Shown: positions 1-6,065 of the stretch, piece after piece | Layout of the letters: each line of letters starts with the position of its first letter | Numbering within the stretch: position 1 is the stretch's first letter | NCBI GenBank assembly: GCA_031430015.1 | Contig: JANPAR010000100.1 | Span: 1 to 7,554, forward strand | Direction: 5' to 3' | Length of the DNA stretch: 7,554 bases | Origin: CANJDH01 sp031430015 | Lineage (GTDB): Bacteria; Pseudomonadota; Gammaproteobacteria; Burkholderiales; JAEUOS01 | Position numbers and translations under genes: made by a program | The notes under the pieces: model-generated | Seen by the model: only the letters and a program-made list of their open reading frames with translations | Told to the model about the DNA's origin: nothing | Databases searched by the model: none

Positions 1-629
1 TCAAGCCGGTGATGAAAGCGGGGTCGGCACCGCTGGTGATCATCGCGCATCCTTCGTTCGCCGCATCGAACATCCCTGAACTGGTGGCGCTGGCCAAAGC
101 GCGCCCCGGCACCGTCAACTATGGGTCGGGCGGCAATGGCAGCGTGACGCACCTCGCGCTCGAAATGCTCAAGTCGCGCTCGGGCGCAAGCCTCGTGCAT
201 GTGCCCTACAAGGGCATTGCGCAAATGCTCACCGACCTGATGGGCAACCAGATTCCGCTCGCCTGCCCAGCCGTGGCGAGCGCATTACCGCATGTGAAGG
301 CCGGCAAGATCAAGGCGCTCGCCGTGACCAGCGCGATGCGCTCGTCCGCTTTCCCTGAAGTGCCGACCGTTGCCGAGGCGGGCTTTCCCGACTTCGACGT
401 GTCGGCGTGGAATGGCCTGCTGGCCCCGATCGGCACACCCGATGAGATCATCAATAAGGTGTACGTGGATGCGCTCAAAATCGCACAGTCGCCTGAATTC
501 ATTGAGCAACTGCGGCGCCAGGGCATGGAGCCCGATGTGCTCAACCCTGCCGCGTTTCGCAGCTACATCGGCAATGAGCTGGCGAAATGGTCCAAGCTGG
601 TGCGCGAAGCGGGCGCGAAGCTCGATTGA
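1..629 (+). CDS. Tripartite tricarboxylate transporter substrate-binding protein (Bug/TctC family), 5'-truncated
   Basis: This is the C-terminal two-thirds of a periplasmic solute receptor of the Bug (TctC) family, which captures carboxylates or other small organic acids for TctAB-type permeases or for sensing. About 208 residues are visible, starting in frame at base 3; the family is usually about 320-330 residues, so the signal peptide and roughly the first 115 residues lie outside the window. Recognisable family blocks are SAPLVIIAHPSF, LVALAKARPGTVNYGSGGNG, THLALEML, VHVPYKG, ALPHVKAGKIKALAVTS, VPTVAEAG and the C-terminal ELAKWSKLVREAG. It stops 57 bp before the AtuA gene on the same strand, so co-transcription is plausible. 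Bug genes often sit beside the catabolic genes for their ligand. No permease gene is in view and the ligand cannot be read from the sequence. The family call is secure. Confidence 0.95.
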   Translation, partial: KPVMKAGSAPLVIIAHPSFAASNIPELVALAKARPGTVNYGSGGNGSVTHLALEMLKSRSGASLVHVPYKGIAQMLTDLMGNQIPLACPAVASALPHVKAGKIKALAVTSAMRSSAFPEVPTVAEAGFPDFDVSAWNGLLAPIGTPDEIINKVYVDALKIAQSPEFIEQLRRQGMEPDVLNPAAFRSYIGNELAKWSKLVREAGAKLD

Positions 630-686
630 CGTACCCGACTGACCTGCGCGATTGATGCGAAGCGTGCTCACAGGAATGATGCCCGA

Positions 687-2057
687 ATGAAAAAACCTTC
701 AAACGTATTGCGCATCGGTGCCGGCGCAAGTTTTGCCGATGACCGCATCGCGCCCGCCGTCGCGCTGGCCGAGCGCGGTGAACTCGACTACCTGGTGTTC
801 GAATGCCTGGCCGAGCGCACCATCGCGCGTGAGAATCTCACGCGCCTGAAGAATCCCGCACTCGGCTACACGCCGCGTCTGATGGACCGGATGGCCGCAG
901 TGTTGCCGGCCTGCCTGCGCAACGGTGTGCGCATCGTCTCCAACATGGGCGCGGCCAACCCGCCGGCTGCGGCGCGGCTGATTCTCGAGCATGTGCGCGA
1001 ACGCAACCTGGCTGGCGCGCAGGGATTCAAGTGCGCCACTGTCACGGGCGATGACGTGAGCGCCATCATGCGCGCGCAGCCGCATTTGCCCTTGATGGAA
1101 TCGGGCGAACCGCTCGAATCCCTGCTGCCGCGCATGGCGTCGGCCAATGCTTACCTCGGGGCTGACGTGATCTGCCGCGGCCTGGAGACCGGCGCGCAGG
1201 TGGTGATCACCGGGCGCGTCGCCGACCCTTCGTTGTTCCTCGCGCCGCTGATGCATCACTACGGCTGGGAATACGACGACTGGCCGCGCATCGCCGCCGG
1301 CATCGCCACCGGCCACCTGCTTGAATGCAGCGCGCAGGCCAGCGGCGGCTGCTTCGCCGACCCCGGCAAGAAGGACGTGACCGATCTCGCGCGCCTCGGT
1401 TTCCCCTATGCCGATGTGAGCGGCACAGGTGACATCTGGATCAGCAAACTGGAAGATGCTGGCGGTCGCGTGGATCGCGCCACCTGCACCGAGCAATTGA
1501 TTTACGAAGTACACGACCCGGCGCGCTACATCACGCCCGACTGCGTGCTTGACTTCACCGATGTCGATTTGATTAACGATGGCCTCAATCGCGTGCGCCT
1601 TACTGGCGCGCGCGCACTCCCGCGCACCCCCACCTACAAGGTGACGGTGGGCTATCACGATGGATTCATCGGTGAGGGACAAATCTCCTATGCCGGCATC
1701 AACGCGGTGGCCAAGGCCAAGCTCGCTGCCGAAGTGGTGCAGCAGCGTTTGCGCGATACCGGCTTCACCTATTCCGAAGTGCGCGTCGATCTGATCGGCA
1801 TCTCCAGTCTGCATGGCAACGGTGCAGTGGAAAAAGCCGAGCCTTACGAAGTACGCATGCGTCTCGCCTGCCGCACCACCGACCGGCGTGCGGCTGAGGC
1901 AGTCGGTTTCGAGACGCGCGCCCTGCATGTCAACGGGCCGAGCGGCGGCGCGGGCGGCTCCGACCCCATCGTGCGCGAAGTGCTCGCGGTGCAGTCGGTG
2001 TTGCTGCCGCGTGCGCTGGTGGATGCGCAGGTCAAGGTGGAGGTGCATGCAGCATGA
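687..2057 (+). CDS. AtuA family protein (DUF1446, acyclic terpene utilization family), large domain
   Basis: This 456-aa protein belongs to the AtuA/DUF1446 family, named after the P. aeruginosa citronellol/geraniol cluster; the reaction it performs is not established. Family-like blocks are IGAGASFADDRIAPA near residues 10-24, NMGAANP (86-92), GFKCATVTGDD (113-123), VITGRVADPSLFLAP (173-187), ASGGCFADPGKKD (218-230) and a glycine-rich GPSGGAGG near the C-terminus (417-424). No signal peptide or membrane segment is visible, so it is probably cytoplasmic. The start is supported by AGGA at 672-675, 11 nt upstream, which is a slightly long spacing. Longer AtuA proteins carry a small C-terminal domain that is absent here and is instead encoded by the next gene, joined through an ATGA overlap. 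No geranyl-CoA carboxylase or other atu gene is present, so a terpene role should not be assumed; many Burkholderiales carry such stand-alone copies beside Bug receptors. Confidence 0.9.
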   Translation: MKKPSNVLRIGAGASFADDRIAPAVALAERGELDYLVFECLAERTIARENLTRLKNPALGYTPRLMDRMAAVLPACLRNGVRIVSNMGAANPPAAARLILEHVRERNLAGAQGFKCATVTGDDVSAIMRAQPHLPLMESGEPLESLLPRMASANAYLGADVICRGLETGAQVVITGRVADPSLFLAPLMHHYGWEYDDWPRIAAGIATGHLLECSAQASGGCFADPGKKDVTDLARLGFPYADVSGTGDIWISKLEDAGGRVDRATCTEQLIYEVHDPARYITPDCVLDFTDVDLINDGLNRVRLTGARALPRTPTYKVTVGYHDGFIGEGQISYAGINAVAKAKLAAEVVQQRLRDTGFTYSEVRVDLIGISSLHGNGAVEKAEPYEVRMRLACRTTDRRAAEAVGFETRALHVNGPSGGAGGSDPIVREVLAVQSVLLPRALVDAQVKVEVHAA

Positions 2058-2398
2058 ATGGCAACCCAAAAAGCAGCGCGAAAAGCGCCACGAAGCGCGT
2101 CTACGATCTGGCGCACAGCCGCGCCGGCGACAAGGGCGACACCTCCAACATCTCGGTGATTGCCTATGACGAAGCAGGCTGGAACCTCCTGCGCGAGCAC
2201 CTGACCGCCGAGCGTGTAATGCAGGCGTTTGCGCACACCGCCAAAGGGCCGGTACAGCGCTACGAGTTACCCAAGCTGCGCGCGCTCAACTTTGTGATCG
2301 AAGGCGCGCTCGGGGGTGGCGTGACGCGCTCGCTGGCGCAGGACGCGCATGGAAAGTCATTGAGCAGCTTGATGCTGACGATTGAACTCCCCGCTTAA
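2054..2398 (+). CDS. AtuA-associated small protein (detached AtuA C-terminal ferredoxin-like domain)
   Basis: This 114-aa protein matches the small domain that ends longer AtuA proteins. Conserved blocks are LAHSRAGDKGDTSNISVIAY (residues 19-38), LLREHLTAERV (45-55), YELPKLRALNFVIEGALGGG (70-89) and TRSLAQDAHGKSLSSLML (91-108). The first 15 residues, rich in Lys, Ser and Asn, are not conserved-looking and act as a leader or linker. Its ATG (2054-2056) overlaps the TGA of the large AtuA subunit in an ATGA, so translation is very likely coupled and the two products are probably made in equal amounts and form one complex. Its exact chemistry is unknown. The identification rests on recognised motifs plus position immediately after AtuA, and it is strong. 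Confidence 0.88.
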   Translation: MNGNPKSSAKSATKRVYDLAHSRAGDKGDTSNISVIAYDEAGWNLLREHLTAERVMQAFAHTAKGPVQRYELPKLRALNFVIEGALGGGVTRSLAQDAHGKSLSSLMLTIELPA

Positions 2399-2418
2399 CG
2401 TTTTTCTCTGGAGGCACT

Positions 2419-2718
2419 ATGCATTATCTGGTCATCAGCACGCCCGCAGCCATGTCCCCCTCGGCAGCACGCGGCGGGCAAAAGAAGTGGTGGGCATGGA
2501 TCAACGATTTGGCAGCCAAGGGCGTTGCCAAACACATCTACACCAAGCTCGGGCGCGGCGCGGTCATCATTTTCGATGTCGACTCGCCCGGCACCTTGCA
2601 CAAAATCGTCAATCAATGGTCGGAGCTGGTGCCCGCAACCTTTGAGGTCGAAGCGCTGCTGCCCAAGGAACATCAGGAGAGCATTGCGATGGCGGGCACC
2701 AATCCGCTTGATCTGTAG
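2419..2718 (+). CDS. Small dimeric alpha/beta-barrel-type protein (muconolactone isomerase-like / DUF3303-like)
   Basis: This 99-aa cytoplasmic protein begins MHYLVIST, has an amphipathic stretch with WWAWINDLAAKGVAK (residues 24-38), then a strand AVIIFDVDS (48-56), a helix GTLHKIVNQWSELVP (58-72) and a strand FEVEALLP (75-82). The beta-alpha-beta order, the size and the xxFDVDSxxxLHxxxNxW pattern resemble small ferredoxin-fold proteins such as muconolactone delta-isomerase and DUF3303. The fold assignment is from pattern memory; no catalytic residues can be assigned. The ATG has a strong GGAGG at 2410-2414, only 4 nt away. It lies 20 bp after the AtuA small subunit and is probably the last gene of that transcript. 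An isomerase or a small accessory protein for the AtuA pair are both possible. Confidence 0.7.
   Translation: MHYLVISTPAAMSPSAARGGQKKWWAWINDLAAKGVAKHIYTKLGRGAVIIFDVDSPGTLHKIVNQWSELVPATFEVEALLPKEHQESIAMAGTNPLDL
2430..2449 (+). repeat. 20-bp exact direct repeat, copy 1
   Basis: GGTCATCAGCACGCCCGCAG occurs here within codons 4-11 of the small barrel gene and again, in the same orientation, at 6066-6085. The flanking bases differ at both ends. The two copies bracket a block of about 3.6 kb. Confidence 0.85.
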
Positions 2719-2741
2719 TTTTTGGTCTATGCAGATGGCCT

Positions 2742-2766
2742 GAGAGCCGCTCCTGGAGAGGCTCTC
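2742..2766. terminator. Hairpin in the convergent gap, possible terminator without a T tract
   Basis: GAGAGCC (2742-2748) pairs with GGCTCTC (2760-2766). Inside, a G/A mismatch is followed by two more possible pairs, giving a nearly palindromic 25-nt element. It sits between two converging genes, 23 bp after the plus-strand stop and 77 bp after the minus-strand stop. Neither strand shows a run of T after the stem, so intrinsic termination would be weak. It may instead stabilise RNA 3' ends. Confidence 0.4.
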
Positions 2767-2843
2767 GCGGCATCGATGGCCGGTGAGGCGCTTGCACCAA
2801 GGGTTTTGGCACACTCAGTTGCGCCGAATTGCACCGCCGTGGA

Positions 2844-4094
2844 CTAAGGCGCGCTGATTTCCCTGCCGTTGACCAGCAGCCGTGCGCTGTTCCACGGCGA
2901 TCCCTCGAACCAGAACACTGCCGCGCCCGTGGATGTGGCGACCACGCGCGGGTGTGTGGCTTCACGATGGGCAGCGATGGTTTCAGGCGCGCTCCAGGTG
3001 GTGCCGTCAGTGGACTTCGCCATGCGCAGCGGTGAGCCGCGCCCGGTTGATTCATCCCATACCGCCACCAGACTGCCGTCCGGCATCACGGTGAGATCGG
3101 CATTCTTGGCGTCATCAGTACCCAGCTTTTTCGGTTTGCTCCAGTTGGCCGCGCTGCCTGCGTCTCCAGCGCCCGCCAGGCTTGCGTGATACAGACCGAG
3201 CACGCCGTCCTTGCCAGTCCACACCAGCGTGTGCAAGGTATTGCCGCGCGCCACAAGTGCGCCACCGACGTGGGGGCAGCCGTTGACGCGCCAGTCGAAG
3301 CCACCGATGGACGACGGAGCGCTCCACTTTGCTCCACTGGCCGACGCCATGTGCATCATGTCGCGCGGGTCACCACCGCGATAGAGCACCGAGACCTCGC
3401 TCGCGCCACCTGCAGCCGGTCGCGTGGCGACGCTGTTCCAGCAGCAGTCACAGGTCAGCGGGACGAGGGCGGCGTCCTTGCCCCAGCTTGCGCCGAGGTC
3501 ATCGGACTTGGCATAGCGCAGCCCCTGACGGCCATCGCGACTGTCGAGCCAGACCATGTGCATGGCGCGCGCCGCTGCGCCACCACTGTTGGCGGCCGCG
3601 ACCATGCGCATGAAAGTTTGCGAGCCGGCGGCGTCAGAAAAGGGCGATGGCCCGTTTTTCCAGGTAGCGCCGCCGTCATCCGACACCGCCGTTTGAATCA
3701 AACCGCCACGCCGCGCATTCGGGCGTGGTGCGGTCCACGCCACGACGATGCGGTTGCCATTGCCCGCGATGGACGGGTTCTCACCTGGGTGATGCGCCGA
3801 TAAACGTTCGGTGCCGGCGTTGACGCGCACCGCTTTGCTCCAGCTAGCACCAGCGTCTTTGGAGACGCGGTGGTACAGCAGGATCGACGGCCCGCCTTTT
3901 TTGCCGTGGCCGGTGAGCAGGTGAATCGTGTCGCCCTCGGCATACACGTCAAAGTGCGCGACATCGGTAGCACCGCTTTGCGCGAGAGCAGAGGTGGCGA
4001 CGCCGAGGTTGCAAGCGATGCATGCGATGCAGGCGAGGCGGGCGAGGCGGGCGGTGGCGCGCGCCAGGGGCCGCCGCCAGAGTTGAATTGACAT
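2844..4094 (-). CDS. Secreted BNR/Asp-box repeat protein, sialidase-like beta-propeller
   Basis: This 416-aa exported protein is predicted to fold as a sialidase-type beta-propeller. Asp-box repeats are visible at residues 78-85 (SKDAGASW), 138-145 (SDDGGATW), 197-204 (SDDLGASW) and 361-367 (STDGTTW), with a weaker ASGAKWS near 252. An N-terminal signal peptide has Arg-rich residues 7-19, a hydrophobic core and an ALA site at 36-38. Four cysteines form CDCC (215-218, followed by Trp) and GC in NGCPH (271-275), an arrangement I recall from a subgroup of proteins annotated as sialidases. The N-terminal (F/Y)RIP arginine motif of true sialidases is not seen, so sialic acid cleavage is doubtful; a structural or binding role is as likely. 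The start is fixed by GAGGA on the minus strand (4107-4103), 8 nt before the ATG. It is transcribed divergently from the Ldh gene and shows no obvious partner. Confidence 0.82.
   Translation of the reverse strand: MSIQLWRRPLARATARLARLACIACIACNLGVATSALAQSGATDVAHFDVYAEGDTIHLLTGHGKKGGPSILLYHRVSKDAGASWSKAVRVNAGTERLSAHHPGENPSIAGNGNRIVVAWTAPRPNARRGGLIQTAVSDDGGATWKNGPSPFSDAAGSQTFMRMVAAANSGGAAARAMHMVWLDSRDGRQGLRYAKSDDLGASWGKDAALVPLTCDCCWNSVATRPAAGGASEVSVLYRGGDPRDMMHMASASGAKWSAPSSIGGFDWRVNGCPHVGGALVARGNTLHTLVWTGKDGVLGLYHASLAGAGDAGSAANWSKPKKLGTDDAKNADLTVMPDGSLVAVWDESTGRGSPLRMAKSTDGTTWSAPETIAAHREATHPRVVATSTGAAVFWFEGSPWNSARLLVNGREISAP
4011..4055. repeat. Five imperfect 9-bp tandem repeats in a signal-peptide coding region
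   Basis: Reading on plus, the units are GCAAGCGAT, GCATGCGAT, GCAGGCGAG, GCGGGCGAG and GCGGGCGGT, each differing from its neighbour by one or two bases. On the minus strand they encode the three-residue periodicity ARL-ARL-ACI-ACI-ACN (residues 15-29) of the propeller protein's signal peptide. Each unit adds exactly three residues, so gain or loss of a unit keeps the frame. Confidence 0.8.
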
Positions 4095-4102
4095 GATCCA
4101 GT

Positions 4103-4107
4103 TCCTC
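4103..4107 (-). promoter_or_regulatory. Ribosome binding site of the propeller gene
   Basis: TCCTC on plus reads GAGGA on minus, 8 nt upstream of the ATG at 4094-4092. This is near-ideal spacing and settles the start of the propeller protein just ahead of its Arg-rich signal peptide. Confidence 0.75.
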
Positions 4108-4139
4108 GGAATGACGTAGGGGGAAGCGCCGAATGCGTG

Positions 4140-4175
4140 AAGACGCGCATCTTAGCTTGTGGCGCTCCGCGTCTT
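4140..4175. promoter_or_regulatory. Inverted repeat AAGACGCG-N20-CGCGTCTT, candidate operator
   Basis: AAGACGCG at 4140-4147 is exactly mirrored by CGCGTCTT at 4168-4175, with 20 bp between. It lies between divergent genes, and the best -10-like hexamer for the minus-strand gene (4149-4154) falls between the arms. That position suits a dimeric regulator binding two half-sites, but a chance repeat cannot be excluded and no regulator gene is in the window. Confidence 0.35.
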
Positions 4176-4288
4176 ATTGCACTATGGCGTGATACTCAGG
4201 CATATGCCCGGATGCGCCAGACGGGGAATGTAGCGTCCGGCCCCGGCGTCGCATAATGACGGCTTGATCCATTTTGCCGGAGTTCGCC

Positions 4289-4348
4289 ATGGCATACACC
4301 TTCAGCGCGGTCCTGCAGCGCACCACGATTGTTTGCGGGGTTGCATGA
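4289..4348 (+). CDS. Candidate 19-aa leader ORF upstream of the Ldh gene
   Basis: The ORF reads MAYTFSAVLQRTTIVCGVA. It has a good GGAG (4279-4282) 6 nt before the ATG, which is better than chance expects. Its TGA overlaps the ATG of a second tiny ORF in ATGA (4345-4348). No run of a single amino acid that would suggest classic attenuation is seen. It may be a translated leader that feeds ribosomes to the downstream gene, or a coincidence in GC-rich DNA. Confidence 0.3.
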   Translation: MAYTFSAVLQRTTIVCGVA

Positions 4349-4407
4349 GCCACCGCACTTTTCCCAAGATGAATACCGTCGCGCGCAACGCGGAGCGTGC
4401 CCGATGA
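4345..4407 (+). CDS. Candidate 20-aa ORF coupled to the Ldh gene by ATGA overlaps
   Basis: The ORF reads MSHRTFPKMNTVARNAERAR, a basic peptide. It begins inside the stop of the preceding tiny ORF and ends in ATGA (4404-4407), which contains the preferred Ldh start. Its own ribosome site is poor (GGGG near 4336-4340), so if it is translated it is probably by coupling. No homology is recognised. Confidence 0.25.
   Translation: MSHRTFPKMNTVARNAERAR
4392..4395 (+). promoter_or_regulatory. Ribosome binding site that fixes the Ldh start
   Basis: GGAG lies 8 nt before ATG 4404. An in-frame TTG at 4329 would add 25 residues, but it has no comparable site and the added residues do not resemble the family N-terminus. 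Confidence 0.65.
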
Positions 4408-5582
4408 GCGTGGCCAATATCCTTATCCATCCGGTGCCGCTGCGGGCCTTTCTCGCGGCCATCGTCGCCGCCGGCGGCAGCAGCGCGCGCGAAGCGGAAC
4501 TGACGGCGAACAATCTGGTACTGGCCAATCTGTCCGGACATGATTCGCACGGCGCCGGCATGATTCCGCAGTACGTGAAGTTTCTCGGCGGCGGCGGGCT
4601 GATCGCCAATCAACACGCCAAGGTGACCGGCGAGTTCGGTTCGATGCTGATGATTGACGGCCAGCGTGGTTACGGCCAGGTGATCGGGCATGAGGCGATG
4701 CAGCTTGGCATTGCGCGTGCGCAGCGCGATGGCCTGGCACTGGTGGCCTTGCGCAATAGCCACCATATCGGGCGCATCGGCCAGTGGGCGGAAGACTGCG
4801 CGGCGGCGGGTCTGGTATCGATCCATTTCGTCAATGCGCTGCTGTGGCCGCTGGTCGCGCCTTTCGGCGGCTCGGACGCGCGCTTCACCACGAATCCATT
4901 TTGTGTCGGACTGCCACGCTCTGGTCATGCGGGCGGCAGTCCGGGCATGGAACAGGGACGCGAGCGTGCGGGCGAGGCCGCCAGCAAGGCGGCTGAAGGA
5001 GGCGCGTCAACGCCGCCGATGATTCTCGACTTCGCCACCAGCAAGGTCGCGCTGGGCAAAGTGCGGGTGGCGATGCAGAACGAAAAGGACATGGCACCGG
5101 GAACCCTGATAGACCCGCAAGGCGCTCCCACCAACGATCCGCGCGTGATGTTCGAGCGCGACGCTGCCGGCCGGCTCGGCGCGATCCTGCCGTTTGGCGA
5201 GCACAAGGGTTACGGCATGGCACTCATTTGCGAGATTCTGGCGGGCGCGCTCACCGGCGGCGAGACCCTGCACGAAGCCGGGCAATACAGTGGCATCTAC
5301 AACAACATGCTGTCGATCATCATCGACCCGGCGCGTCTGGGCGGCACGCGCTTTCACGAACAGATGGAAGCCTTCATCGCCTGGGTCAAACAGTCGCCGC
5401 CCGCGCCCGGGGTGGACCGCGTGCGTATCTCCGGCGAACCCGAGCTTGAGATGCGCGTGCAGCGCAAAGACGGCATCCCGATTGATGTCAACACCTGGAG
5501 CGACCTCCAGGCCGCGGCGCGTGCGCTGGGGATGCGTGAGGGCGCGATTGCCGCCCATGTGCGGCAGGCGCGGGCGCTGTGA
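4404..5582 (+). CDS. Ldh family oxidoreductase (malate/L-lactate/ureidoglycolate dehydrogenase family)
   Basis: This 392-aa protein is an NAD(P)-dependent dehydrogenase of the Ldh_2 family, whose members act on 2-hydroxy or 2-oxo acids (malate, L-lactate, ureidoglycolate, sulfolactate, diketogulonate) or on cyclic imines. Family marks are SGHDSHG (44-50, with the histidine proposed as catalytic in relatives), RNSHHIGRIGQWAE (117-130), TTNPFCVGLP (162-171), ILDFATSKVALGKVRVA (207-223), LPFGEHKGYGMALICEILAG (262-281) and NNMLSIIIDP (300-309). A Gly/Ala/Glu-rich stretch at about 173-203 looks inserted between the NPF block and the ILDFATS block and makes the protein longer than the usual roughly 340-360 residues. 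No signal peptide is seen, so it is cytoplasmic. The start at ATG 4404 is chosen for its GGAG and its fit to the family N-terminus. The substrate cannot be assigned. The DUF4864 gene follows 31 bp later. Confidence 0.92.
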   Translation: MSVANILIHPVPLRAFLAAIVAAGGSSAREAELTANNLVLANLSGHDSHGAGMIPQYVKFLGGGGLIANQHAKVTGEFGSMLMIDGQRGYGQVIGHEAMQLGIARAQRDGLALVALRNSHHIGRIGQWAEDCAAAGLVSIHFVNALLWPLVAPFGGSDARFTTNPFCVGLPRSGHAGGSPGMEQGRERAGEAASKAAEGGASTPPMILDFATSKVALGKVRVAMQNEKDMAPGTLIDPQGAPTNDPRVMFERDAAGRLGAILPFGEHKGYGMALICEILAGALTGGETLHEAGQYSGIYNNMLSIIIDPARLGGTRFHEQMEAFIAWVKQSPPAPGVDRVRISGEPELEMRVQRKDGIPIDVNTWSDLQAAARALGMREGAIAAHVRQARAL

Positions 5583-5613
5583 AGGTGAACGCTATGAAGA
5601 TGAAGGCAGTGCA

Positions 5614-6051
5614 ATGATCAAGCTTCTGCGTCACTGGCTGCTGTGCGCGAGCATGGCCGCTTTGGCCCTGGCGGTGCCTGCATTGGCCAACGAGGTGGCC
5701 GCTGACGATGCGCGCGCCGTCCGCACCATCATCGAGGCGCAACTGGATGCCTTTGCCAGGGACGATGCTGACAAAGCCTTCTCCTATGCTGCGCCATCGA
5801 TCCAGAGCCTGTTCGGCAATCCCGGCAACTTCATGCGCATGGTGCGCAGCGGCTACCCGGTGGTCTACCGTCCGGCGTCGGTCGTGTTTCTCAAACCTGA
5901 AGGATTGGTCGATGGTGTGCTGCAGGCGGTGCAGATGAGCGACGCGGCAGGTCAAGTGTGGATGGCGTATTACCGGATGGAGCGGCAGCAGGACAAGACC
6001 TGGCGCATCGGCGGCTGCCAGGTAGAACGCAGCGCGGGGCGGGTGACGTGA
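5614..6051 (+). CDS. Secreted DUF4864 domain protein
   Basis: This 145-aa protein of unknown function has a clear signal peptide: MIKLLRHW, a hydrophobic core and ALA (23-25) with likely cleavage before Asn26. The mature part has VRTIIEAQLDAFARDDADKA, SIQSLFGNPGNFMRMVRSGY, PVVYRP, VQMSDAAGQVWMAYYRMERQ and TWRIGGCQVE, the pattern I know as DUF4864, an NTF2/SnoaL-like small periplasmic domain. The reading frame runs open upstream inside the Ldh gene, but ATG 5614 is the start that places the signal peptide at the N-terminus, and AAGG lies 7 nt ahead (5603-5606). It follows Ldh by 31 bp and probably shares its transcript. Its stop is only 19 bp from the stop of the converging P450 gene. The role is unknown. 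Confidence 0.8.
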   Translation: MIKLLRHWLLCASMAALALAVPALANEVAADDARAVRTIIEAQLDAFARDDADKAFSYAAPSIQSLFGNPGNFMRMVRSGYPVVYRPASVVFLKPEGLVDGVLQAVQMSDAAGQVWMAYYRMERQQDKTWRIGGCQVERSAGRVT

Positions 6052-6065
6052 TGCGGGCATCGTCA

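Larger units (their letters stand above)
4095..4403. other. Divergent intergenic region between the propeller and Ldh genes
   Basis: This roughly 310-bp stretch must hold the promoters of both divergent genes. It contains the propeller gene's GAGGA, a perfect 8-bp inverted repeat spanning 4140-4175, two very short ORFs chained to the Ldh start (4289-4407), and GGAG at 4392-4395. TAAGAT on minus (4154-4149) could be a -10 for the propeller gene, but no good -35 stands 16-18 bp upstream. On plus, TTGTGG (4157-4162) and CACTAT (4180-4185), 17 bp apart, are only a weak promoter match. No long ORF, tRNA or riboswitch was recognised. Confidence 0.6.

Noticed and set aside
625..660. TTGACG just after the first receptor gene as a promoter for AtuA
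   Set aside because: No acceptable -10 hexamer lies 16-18 bp downstream, and the 57-bp gap suits read-through from the receptor gene.
699..2069. A 456-codon open frame on minus opposite AtuA
   Set aside because: It mirrors the AtuA gene codon for codon in a GC-rich region, is rich in His, Ala, Gly and Arg, and shows no family motif. It is a shadow of the real gene.
687..2398. Naming the locus a terpene (citronellol/geraniol) degradation cluster
   Set aside because: Only AtuA-type genes are present; no geranyl-CoA carboxylase, dehydrogenase or hydratase of the atu/liu sets is visible, and stand-alone AtuA genes are common.
2797..2809. CCAA/TTGG mini-hairpin in the convergent gap as a second terminator
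   Set aside because: Only four pairs form and no T run follows on either strand.
3186..3803. A 205-codon open frame on plus opposite the propeller gene
   Set aside because: The minus-strand gene has a signal peptide, Asp boxes and a strong ribosome site; the plus frame has none of these.
4329..4403. TTG start giving a longer Ldh protein
   Set aside because: The added 25 residues do not resemble the family N-terminus, and ATG 4404 has GGAG at good spacing.
5194..5613. Upstream extension of the DUF4864 reading frame inside the Ldh gene
   Set aside because: The open frame is out of phase with Ldh and only the part from ATG 5614 has a signal peptide and domain pattern.
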